19,928 bases of DNA from CAMNAO01 sp045605145. Its GTDB lineage: Bacteria; Bacillota; Clostridia; Oscillospirales; Oscillospiraceae. The notes beneath the pieces are model-generated. The model was not told the DNA's origin and did not search any database. It saw only the letters and a program-made list of their open reading frames with translations. The DNA lies in NCBI GenBank assembly GCA_045605145.1, contig JAZUPH010000057.1:1-19928 (forward strand). The letters run 5' to 3'. Every line of letters begins with the position of its first letter. Within the stretch, counting starts at the first letter, position 1. The translations under genes were made by a program, and so were the position numbers. Positions 7,052-12,823 of this stretch are shown piece by piece.

Positions 7052-7123
7052 CGGCAGTATCCAGCAGACCGGCAATACTCAACTACCCGGCAATTTACAA
7101 CCGACCGGCAATATTTCGCAAAC
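7052..7123. repeat. four 18-bp-period repeats upstream of the riboswitch promoter
   Basis: CGGCA(A/G)T-type cores begin at 7052, 7070, 7088 and 7106, exactly 18 bp apart (CGGCAGTAT, CGGCAATAC, CGGCAATTT, CGGCAATAT). The 9 bases between them are variable. The last unit ends four bases before the -35 hexamer at 7127. Related strings occur at 6951 (CGGCAATGA) and 6872 (CCGGCATATTTC). These could be iterated protein-binding sites or degenerate minisatellite sequence. Confidence 0.6.
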
Positions 7124-7126
7124 AGC

Positions 7127-7154
7127 TTGAATTTCTGAAATATTGGTGTATAAT
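7127..7154 (+). promoter_or_regulatory. promoter of the preQ1-riboswitch operon
   Basis: TTGAAT (7127-7132) and a perfect TATAAT (7149-7154) are separated by 16 bases. The predicted start, near 7161, is just at the first stem of the aptamer. Confidence 0.7.
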
Positions 7155-7161
7155 CAAAGAG

Positions 7162-7205
7162 CCGACAGTTCGTTTGTACCATCCTGTCGTTAAACAAAAC
7201 CAGGA
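7162..7205 (+). promoter_or_regulatory. preQ1-I-like riboswitch aptamer
   Basis: CGACAG (7163-7168) and CTGTCG (7184-7189) form the P1 stem. The loop begins TTC and contains ACC (TTCGTTTGTACCATC), matching the conserved UUC…ACC pattern of class I preQ1 aptamers. An A-rich tail (TTAAACAAAACC) follows, and its AAAC can pair with GTTT in the loop to make the H-type pseudoknot. It lies between a promoter and intrinsic terminators, upstream of a queuosine-precursor transporter, which is classic context. Ligand binding would be expected to favour termination. No covariance-model search was run, so the subclass is not certain. Confidence 0.72.
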
Positions 7206-7231
7206 CTGCTATTCATATATTATGTGATTAT

Positions 7232-7263
7232 GGCGGCTTTGCGTTTTGCAGGGCCGCTTTTTT
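7232..7263 (+). terminator. first riboswitch expression-platform terminator
   Basis: GGCGGC extended by TTTGC (7232-7242) pairs with GCAGG plus GCCGCT (7248-7258), including G:U pairs, around a GTTTT loop. Six T residues follow at 7258-7263. It starts about 27 bases after the aptamer. Confidence 0.8.
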
Positions 7264-7268
7264 GTGAG

Positions 7269-7299
7269 GCAGTTTTGCGTTTTGTAAAACTGCATTTTT
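7269..7299 (+). terminator. second, tandem terminator before the transporter
   Basis: GCAGTTTT (7269-7276) pairs with AAAACTGC (7286-7293) around GCGTTTTGT, followed by ATTTTT. It is 5 bases after the first terminator and shares its TTTGCGTTTTG loop-side sequence, suggesting a local duplication. The ribosome binding site GGAG (7304-7307) follows immediately. Confidence 0.75.
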
Positions 7300-7313
7300 C
7301 TTTGGAGTAAAGC

Positions 7314-8087
7314 ATGAACAATAAGTCCGAAAAAACACAGCTATTTGAAAGGCTTATCCGGCGACTCAGGCGTGAGCGGGAAGAGACACGGATCCTGCTC
7401 AGATGCATCCCGGCAACGGTCGTATCGCTGTTTGTCGTCAGCGTCATCTGCATGAATCTGCTGGCGAACAAAACTCTTGTTCAAACCCACTGGATTGCCC
7501 TGGACGGCGGAATACTGATATCCTGGCTGTCTTTTATGTGCATGGACATCATCACAAAGTATTTCGGCCCCAAGGCATCCAACAAAATCGCCCTGCTTGC
7601 GGCGGCGATAAACGTGCTAACCTGTCTTATCTTCTATGCGGCAAGCATAATTCCGTCCAACGCGAATGATTACACCGCACTCAACGGCATACTGGGCGGA
7701 ACATGGTTTATCCTGCTCGGAAGTACCATCGCCTTTCTTGTGTCGGCAGTTATCAACAATTTCTTAAACTGGACGGTGGGCAAAGCGTTCCGGAACAATC
7801 CCGACGGAGCAGCGGCATTTGCGGCAAGGACATACATTTCCACATTTATCGGCCAGTTTATGGACAATCTGATTTTTTCGCTTATTGTTTTTGTGGGCTT
7901 TGCGCCCGTATTCTGGGACGGATTTCACTGGACGGTGTTGCAGTGTACGGTATGCGCACTGACCGGCGCGGTTGCGGAGCTGATCATGGAGATCATCTTC
8001 TCCCCGTTCGGTTACCGCATTGTAAACAGGTGGAAAGAGTACAACGTGGGGCAGGAGTATCTTGCCTACATCGGCGGAGGGAATTGA
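7314..8087 (+). CDS. yhhQ: queuosine-precursor transporter, YhhQ/VUT family
   Basis: A 257-aa integral membrane protein with about six hydrophobic helices and a basic cytoplasmic N-terminus (residues 1-30). It resembles the VUT_1/YhhQ family of queuosine-precursor (preQ0, preQ1 or related) importers: ICMNLLANKTL in the first helix, ISWLSFMCMDIITKYFGPKASNK in the next, then the FIGQFMDNLIFSLIVFVGF segment. The upstream preQ1-I-like aptamer with terminators supports the substrate class independently. GGAG lies 6 bases before the ATG. The SDR gene starts two bases after the stop. It would supply precursor for queuosine in tRNA; which precursor cannot be read from sequence. Confidence 0.88.
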   Translation: MNNKSEKTQLFERLIRRLRREREETRILLRCIPATVVSLFVVSVICMNLLANKTLVQTHWIALDGGILISWLSFMCMDIITKYFGPKASNKIALLAAAINVLTCLIFYAASIIPSNANDYTALNGILGGTWFILLGSTIAFLVSAVINNFLNWTVGKAFRNNPDGAAAFAARTYISTFIGQFMDNLIFSLIVFVGFAPVFWDGFHWTVLQCTVCALTGAVAELIMEIIFSPFGYRIVNRWKEYNVGQEYLAYIGGGN

Positions 8088-8089
8088 CA

Positions 8090-8749
8090 ATGAAGATTTT
8101 GATCACAGGCACATCACAGGGCATCGGCAAGGCCATTGCCATGAGATTTCTCAGCGGCGCCCATGAGGTTATCGGCATCGATCGGCAGGCGGCAGGGATA
8201 CAGCACGAAAACTACACTCACTATCAGTATGACGTGAGGGATTATGTTAACCTCCCCAGCATCGAGGGTGTGGAAATTCTGATAAACAACGCAGGTACGC
8301 AGAACGACAACGACATCGACATCAACCTGAAGGCGCTGATCCACATTACGGAGAAATACGGTGTCCAGGACAACATCCGCTCTGTTTTGAATATCGGCTC
8401 CGCCAGCGCCCATACCGGCGCGGAGTTTCCGGAGTATTGCGCAAGCAAAGGCGGCGTATTGGCCTACACCAAAAATGTTGCAATGCGCATCGCCAAATAC
8501 GGCGCCACCTGCAACAGCCTTGACCCCGGCGGGGTTCTGACCCCTCTTAACGAGTGTGTGATGAATGATCCTGTGCTTTGGGAGCAGATCATGGCTGAAA
8601 CGCCCCTAAAAAGGTGGGCAACTGCGGAAGAAATCGCCGAGTGGGCGTATTTTCTGACGGTAACCAACACTTTCTGCACGGGGCAGAGCATCATTGTTGA
8701 CGGCGGCGAGGCGATAAATTATCACTTTGTGTGGAAGGAACAGGCGTGA
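8090..8749 (+). CDS. short-chain dehydrogenase/reductase (SDR)
   Basis: A 219-aa classical SDR. The Rossmann motif TGTSQGIG is at residues 7-14, NNAG at 66-69, a probable Asn79, Ser at 104 or 106 (NIGSASAH), and Tyr116/Lys120 in YCASK. The acidic Asp31 at the end of the second strand (VIGIDRQ) favours NAD(H) over NADP(H). It is about 30 residues shorter than usual, with the loss after NNAG. GGAGGG (8076-8081) lies inside the end of the transporter gene and the start is two bases after that gene's stop, so the two are translationally coupled. A longer in-frame extension back to 7703 overlaps the transporter and is rejected. The substrate is unknown. Confidence 0.88.
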   Translation: MKILITGTSQGIGKAIAMRFLSGAHEVIGIDRQAAGIQHENYTHYQYDVRDYVNLPSIEGVEILINNAGTQNDNDIDINLKALIHITEKYGVQDNIRSVLNIGSASAHTGAEFPEYCASKGGVLAYTKNVAMRIAKYGATCNSLDPGGVLTPLNECVMNDPVLWEQIMAETPLKRWATAEEIAEWAYFLTVTNTFCTGQSIIVDGGEAINYHFVWKEQA

Positions 8750-8809
8750 AATAATTATAGCACGGACACAGAAGAACGCAGGACAACACCGCAAAGAAAT
8801 GAGAGCAAT

Positions 8810-9877
8810 ATGAAACACAAAAACGCAAAGCGAACCGCTCTTGCTGCGGCGCTTGTCTTACCGATTGCGCTTATCGGCACTGCGGTCTATATAGGCACCT
8901 ATCAGAATCCGGCCCACGCTGAGCTTAAGAAGGCCGGGATCATAGAAAAGCAGGTTCAGGTGGGCGAGGTTACATTCAACTACGCCGAGGGTCCGGACAA
9001 CGGGCCGCCTCTTGTCCTTCTGCACGCACAGCTGCTGGACTGGTTCAGCTACAGTGAGGTACTGCCGGAGCTGTCGGAGCATTTTCATGTCTACGCCATC
9101 GACTGTCCCGGGCACGGAAAAACCGTATATCCCGATGATTATGAAATGAGCGCAAACAATATCGGTGCGTCGCTGGATCAGTTTCTTCACCAGGTGATCG
9201 CTCAGCCTGTCTATCTGAGCGGCAATTCCTCTGGCGGCCTGCTGTCCGTATGGCTCGCCGCGCACGACCCGGATATGGTACTTGCCGTGGTGTTGGAGGA
9301 TCCTCCCCTGTTTTCCGCTGAGTATCCGGCCATCCAAAGCACCATCGCCTACCGCTCCTTCATCACCAGCGAAAAGGCCGTCCGGGAAGGCTACGATGGG
9401 GATTTCCTGCTTTATTGGGTCAGAAATTCAACCGCGTTTTTTAATAACTATGTATTCAGCGGCGCGCAGCCGGCGGTGGAAGGCCTGGTAAAGTATTACC
9501 GATTCTTCCGGCACGAAGGCCCGGTTGAAATCGCCTTTGTTCCGCCCACGGTGCGGGAGATGCTCCGCGGCCTGGATATGTATGACCCGGCCTTCGGAGC
9601 GGCATTTTACAACGGATCCTGGAACGAGGGCTTTGATCACGCACAGGCACTGCGGGAAATACAGTGTCCGGTTCTGCTTATTCAGGCGGATACCTCTTAC
9701 ATGGATGACGGAACATTGAACGGCGCCATGTCGGAGGAGATGGCAATGCAGGCATTGGACTGTCTGGCCAAGGGTGAATATGTGAAAGTCGATGCCACTC
9801 ATGTGACACATCTGGATATTCCGGAGGAGTTTTCCCGGCTTTTAGTTGAATTCTTTACAGGCGGCCGTATCGGTTGA
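8810..9877 (+). CDS. membrane-anchored or secreted alpha/beta hydrolase
   Basis: A 355-aa alpha/beta hydrolase. Residues 8-30 form a hydrophobic segment after a basic start (MKHKNAKR…), a signal peptide or N-terminal anchor, so the catalytic domain probably lies outside the membrane. The core begins near residue 47. The oxyanion-region HAQ is at 72, IDCPGHG at 97-103, the nucleophile elbow GNSSGG has Ser140, a likely acid is Asp294 (IQAD), and the His is 331 or 334 (THVTHLDIPEEF). The ribosome binding site is weak (GAGAG). It lies 60 bases after the SDR with no terminator between, so it may share the preQ1-controlled transcript. The substrate is unknown. Confidence 0.85.
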   Translation: MKHKNAKRTALAAALVLPIALIGTAVYIGTYQNPAHAELKKAGIIEKQVQVGEVTFNYAEGPDNGPPLVLLHAQLLDWFSYSEVLPELSEHFHVYAIDCPGHGKTVYPDDYEMSANNIGASLDQFLHQVIAQPVYLSGNSSGGLLSVWLAAHDPDMVLAVVLEDPPLFSAEYPAIQSTIAYRSFITSEKAVREGYDGDFLLYWVRNSTAFFNNYVFSGAQPAVEGLVKYYRFFRHEGPVEIAFVPPTVREMLRGLDMYDPAFGAAFYNGSWNEGFDHAQALREIQCPVLLIQADTSYMDDGTLNGAMSEEMAMQALDCLAKGEYVKVDATHVTHLDIPEEFSRLLVEFFTGGRIG

Positions 9878-9913
9878 CATAATAACAATTCCAGTAGCAT
9901 ATAAGCACACAAA

Positions 9914-9962
9914 AGCCCCCACCCGCCAGGCTGCGCAATTTGCGCCGCGGCAAGTGGGGGCT
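9914..9962. terminator. bidirectional terminator between hydrolase and rubredoxin
   Basis: AGCCCCCAC (9914-9922) pairs with GTGGGGGCT (9954-9962), with an inner palindrome TGCGCAATTTGCGC. On the minus strand TTTT follows, serving the leftward rubredoxin. On the plus strand the T tract is poor. The genes converge here. Confidence 0.75.
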
Positions 9963-9979
9963 GTTATGTCATGTAGGCG

Positions 9980-10138
9980 TCATTCCGGGGAGAACATATC
10001 CTTGCCTACGCCGCACAGGGGGCAGACAAAATCCTCGGGCAGGGCGTCAAATTCGGTGCCGGGTGCGATGCCGTTGTCCGGATCGCCCAGTGCCTCATCA
10101 TAGGTCCAGCCGCATACATCACAGGTGTATTTTTTCAT
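9980..10138 (-). CDS. rubredoxin
   Basis: A small 52-aa gene: MKKYTCDVCGWTYDEALGDP and onward to DMFSPE. The [Fe(Cys)4] site is complete, with CDVC at Cys6 and Cys9 and CPLC at Cys39 and Cys42. The conserved GWTYD, PDNGIAPGTEF and LPEDFVCP segments are standard for a classic rubredoxin at its usual length. GGAGG (10147-10151) is 8 bases upstream of the ATG. It starts 20 bases after the flavodiiron protein stop, so the two are almost certainly co-transcribed, and it is a natural electron donor for that protein's oxygen reduction. Identification is very secure. Confidence 0.96.
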   Translation of the reverse strand: MKKYTCDVCGWTYDEALGDPDNGIAPGTEFDALPEDFVCPLCGVGKDMFSPE

Positions 10139-10158
10139 CGTATTATCCTCCAAATTAA

Positions 10159-11949
10159 TTATTGAATCTTCTCAAAGTCTGCTGCGCCATGCTTGCACAG
10201 GGGGCAGATGAAGTCCTCTGGCAGTGGGTCGCCCTCATACACATAGCCGCATACTTTGCAGACATAGCCCTTCACGCCCTCGGTATTGGGTTTGGGCTTG
10301 ACATAGTTCTGATAGTAGGTGTAGGTCATGGTCTCGGCATTGGACAGGACCCTGGCCTCGGTCACAGAGCAGATGAACATACCGTGGGTATCAAGATCCA
10401 CATACTGCTCAACCTTCAGTGACATGAATGAGTTAATATAGCGCGGCAGGAACACAAGTCCGTTATTGGAGCGCAGAGGCGTGCAGTCGGCGAATTTGTC
10501 TACATTTCTGCCGCTGCGGAAGCCGAAGGCCTCAAACACGGCAAAGGGCGCATCCACTGTCAGGCAGTTGACATTCATGATGCCGGTCTGCTTGATGATA
10601 TGGTGGGAGTAATTCTGCTTATTAATGGTAACTGCAATACGGTTCGGTGTGTTGGTCACCTGGGTGACAGTGTTTACGATAAGGCCGTTGTCCTTCTTTC
10701 CATCATTTGATGTGACCACATAAAGACCGTATCCGATATTGAAAAGAGCCGTCAGGTCGTTCTTGTCGGCGGTGCTGTCCTGCATGGCCAGATACTCGCG
10801 GCACAGTTCATCCGCCAGCGCCTTTAGCTTTGCGCCGCTCTCTTCATTGAGGGCGGAGCGAACGGTAACAACATTTTCGGCCAGCTTGAGATTCCTGCAC
10901 TTTTCCAGCATGGATTTCATAATCTTTGCCGCCATGGGTGCCCAGCTGCCGTTCTCAATAAACGCGACCGTCCTGTTGCTGAAATTGCGCTCGGTCAGAT
11001 GGTCGATAAACTCACGCATGAAGGGGAAGATATCGGCATTATAGGTGGTAGTCGCAAGAACCAGTTTGCTGTACTTAAATGCGTCAGCCACCGCAAGGGC
11101 CATATCGCAGCGGGCAAGGTCGTGCACCACAACATTGGGGCAGCCGTTGGACTTGAGCGCGGTTTCAAGCTGCAGGACCGCCTTTTTGGTGTTGCCGTAG
11201 ACCGAGGTATAGGCAATGACTATCCCCTCTTCCTCGGGGCGGTAGCTTGACCAGACATCGTACTTACCCAGATAGTAGCCCAGATTCTCTTTGAGTACGG
11301 GGCCATGGAGAGGACATATCATCTGAATGTCAAGAGTTGCAGCCTTCTTAAGCAGCGCCTGCACCTGAGCGCCGTACTTGCCCACTATGCCGATGTAGTA
11401 GCGGCGCGCCTCATCCAGCCAATCCTCCTGCACATCAAGGGCGCCGAACTTGCCGAAGCCGTCAGCCGAGAAAAGAACCTTGTCCAGGGTATCGTAGGTA
11501 ACAATGACCTCAGGCCAGTGAACCATGGGCGCAGTGACAAACACAAGAGTGTGCCTGCCGAGGGAAAGGCTGTCCCCCTCCCCTACCACGATGCGCCTGT
11601 CGGCAAAATCCGTGCCGAAGAAGCCCTGCATCATGGCGAAAGCCTTCTGCGAGGAAACCACAGTCACATTGGGATAGGTCTTAACAAAGGCCATTATATT
11701 GGCCGAATGATCCGGCTCCATATGCTGGATGACCAGATAGTCTGGGGTCCTGCCATTGAGAACATTCTGAAGATTGTCCAGCCACTCGTGGGTAAAGTTG
11801 GCATCGACGGTATCCATGACGGCGATCTTCTCATCAAGGATAACATACGAATTATAGGACATACCGTTGGGCACCTTATACTGCCCCTCAAACAGATCAA
11901 CCTTGTGGTCGTTTACGCCGACATATTTAATATCGTTGGTAACTGTCAT
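10159..11949 (-). CDS. flavodiiron protein with flavin-reductase and rubredoxin domains
   Basis: A 596-aa soluble oxygen (and possibly NO) reductase. Domains in order: metallo-beta-lactamase-like diiron domain (about 1-240), flavodoxin domain (about 243-390, FMN loop TSVYGNT), flavin-reductase-like domain (about 398-550) and C-terminal rubredoxin (558-596). The diiron ligands are complete: His76, Glu78, Asp80 (HMEPDH), His144, Asp163 and His215. The rubredoxin cysteines are 564, 567, 582 and 585. The start is ATG 11949 with AAAGGAG upstream; extension to 12072 would run into the untranslated leader. It is followed by a separate rubredoxin gene and faces a superoxide dismutase gene. Domain fusions let one polypeptide carry most of the chain from NAD(P)H to oxygen; the exact donor is inference. 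Confidence 0.93.
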   Translation of the reverse strand: MTVTNDIKYVGVNDHKVDLFEGQYKVPNGMSYNSYVILDEKIAVMDTVDANFTHEWLDNLQNVLNGRTPDYLVIQHMEPDHSANIMAFVKTYPNVTVVSSQKAFAMMQGFFGTDFADRRIVVGEGDSLSLGRHTLVFVTAPMVHWPEVIVTYDTLDKVLFSADGFGKFGALDVQEDWLDEARRYYIGIVGKYGAQVQALLKKAATLDIQMICPLHGPVLKENLGYYLGKYDVWSSYRPEEEGIVIAYTSVYGNTKKAVLQLETALKSNGCPNVVVHDLARCDMALAVADAFKYSKLVLATTTYNADIFPFMREFIDHLTERNFSNRTVAFIENGSWAPMAAKIMKSMLEKCRNLKLAENVVTVRSALNEESGAKLKALADELCREYLAMQDSTADKNDLTALFNIGYGLYVVTSNDGKKDNGLIVNTVTQVTNTPNRIAVTINKQNYSHHIIKQTGIMNVNCLTVDAPFAVFEAFGFRSGRNVDKFADCTPLRSNNGLVFLPRYINSFMSLKVEQYVDLDTHGMFICSVTEARVLSNAETMTYTYYQNYVKPKPNTEGVKGYVCKVCGYVYEGDPLPEDFICPLCKHGAADFEKIQ

Positions 11950-12096
11950 ATTATTACTCCTTTGCAGTAGATATATATATGGTTCCCTGTTTTGCCGAAA
12001 TGCGCCGCCGTATTGAAATGATTTCACCCCGACGGGGCGCAGCATCGCAATTTTTGTTCGCGTTTCAATCATATTCCGAAACGCCTATCTTATGTT
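11950..12096 (-). promoter_or_regulatory. about 147-nt structured 5' leader of the flavodiiron operon
   Basis: The distance from the predicted start (about 12096) to the ATG is unusually long. The leader contains GCGTTTC/GAAACGC (12060-12084, 11-base loop), a CCCC/GGGG hairpin within GCGCCCCGTCGGGG, the near-palindrome TGAAATCATTTCA and a TGCGCC/GGCGCA pair enclosing the latter two. It has no clear T-tract terminator. I recognise no known riboswitch. Confidence 0.4.
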
Positions 12097-12102
12097 GTAT
12101 TC

Positions 12103-12130
12103 ATTATAACACAATTAGCCTATTTGTCAA
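12103..12130 (-). promoter_or_regulatory. promoter of flavodiiron-rubredoxin operon
   Basis: On the minus strand a consensus TTGACA (12130-12125) and a consensus TATAAT (12108-12103) are separated by 16 bases. This is the best promoter in the window, which suggests strong expression unless repressed. Confidence 0.8.
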
Positions 12131-12152
12131 TAACAGGAATCGTTATTATTAA
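12124..12152 (+). promoter_or_regulatory. possible sodC promoter and shared operator
   Basis: TTGTCA (12124-12129) and TATTAA (12147-12152) have a 17-base spacer and point at sodC. The -35 overlaps the -35 of the divergent flavodiiron promoter. AATAAC (12129-12134) and GTTATT (12142-12147), with 7 bases between, form an inverted repeat over the shared region, a plausible binding site for one regulator of both genes. Confidence 0.4.
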
Positions 12153-12223
12153 GAAATTTTTGTAATTGCATTGTCAGCTGGCAGAACAGAGCGCCGATTC
12201 ATAAACTGTTTAGAGGTGATCTG

Positions 12224-12670
12224 ATGTATCTGAATTTAGCTTGCCCGGACGCGGTTGCAATAATCCGCGGCAGCAGTGAAGCGCCGTGTATATCGGGACA
12301 GGTATGCTTTTATCAGAAAACGGGGCGCGTGATGGTGGTAGCCGACATTCGCGGGCTGCCGCCGGACAGTTCGGCAGGTTTCTTTGGTCTGCACATTCAC
12401 GAGGGGGACAACTGCGGCGGGACGGAGTTTTCCGGCACAGGCAGCCACTATAACCCGTCGAATACCGCCCACCCGCGGCACGCAGGTGACCTGCCGCCGC
12501 TGCTGCTGTGTCAGGGCGGTGCGTACATGGCTGTATGCACCGACCGCTTCTGCGTGGGGGATGTTATCGGGCGCACCGTTGTCATCCACAGCCACCCCGA
12601 CGACTTCCGCTCTCAGCCGGCGGGAAACGCGGGAAGCAAAATTGCCTGCGGAGTAATATGCCGGAGATGA
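12224..12670 (+). CDS. sodC: Cu/Zn superoxide dismutase family protein
   Basis: A 148-aa Cu/Zn SOD that dismutates superoxide. Copper ligands fit His57 and His59 (GLHIHEGDNC), the bridging His75 (GSHYNP) and His122 (VIHSHPDD). Zinc ligands fit His75, His83, His86 and Asp89 (HPRHAGDL). Cys64 and Cys142 (ACGVI) are placed for the structural disulfide. The C-terminal GNAGSKIACGVI is the family signature, but the usual active-site Arg is Lys139. No signal peptide is visible, although bacterial SodC proteins are usually exported. AGAGGTGAT precedes the ATG. It is divergent from the flavodiiron-rubredoxin operon, making an oxygen/ROS defence locus. The family assignment is secure. Confidence 0.92.
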   Translation: MYLNLACPDAVAIIRGSSEAPCISGQVCFYQKTGRVMVVADIRGLPPDSSAGFFGLHIHEGDNCGGTEFSGTGSHYNPSNTAHPRHAGDLPPLLLCQGGAYMAVCTDRFCVGDVIGRTVVIHSHPDDFRSQPAGNAGSKIACGVICRR

Positions 12671-12744
12671 ATTACGGCTGTGTTGAACTATTGCGCACAG
12701 CAGGTTCCCCGTATAGGCAGAGTTTAAAACCGATCCGTAAACGG

Positions 12745-12794
12745 AACATAAACAAGGGCCTTCAGGCTGCCGCCTGAAGGCCTTTGTTTATGTT
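12745..12794. terminator. bidirectional terminator with 23-bp stem
   Basis: Positions 12745-12767 pair with 12772-12794 around a TGCC loop, with one mismatch or G:U pair in 23 (core GGCCTTCAGGC / GCCTGAAGGCC). The AACATAAACAA flank gives a T-rich tail on either strand. It separates the convergent sodC and the leftward hydrolase. Confidence 0.9.
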
Positions 12795-12823
12795 TTAGAA
12801 CGCAGAGAAAAAGTAGGCTGCGG

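Noticed and set aside
6120..7123. CRISPR array
   Set aside because: Neither the 168-bp units nor the 18-bp units have conserved 25-40 bp repeats alternating with unique spacers, and no cas genes are near.
6916..7197. Open frames on both strands over the 18-bp repeats, giving hexapeptide repeats
   Set aside because: Period 18 keeps any frame open. No ribosome binding site or recognisable domain, and they overlap the promoter and riboswitch.
7703..8089. N-terminal extension of the SDR frame
   Set aside because: It overlaps the transporter gene in another frame, while the SDR fold begins at 8090 with GGAGGG properly placed.
11990..12060. FMN riboswitch in the flavodiiron leader
   Set aside because: GGGGTGAAAT and CGGCGG resemble parts of the FMN element, but the remaining conserved arms are absent.
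11950..12072. Upstream start for the flavodiiron protein
   Set aside because: The extra 41 residues are translated leader without family similarity; ATG 11949 has AAAGGAG and begins the known domain.
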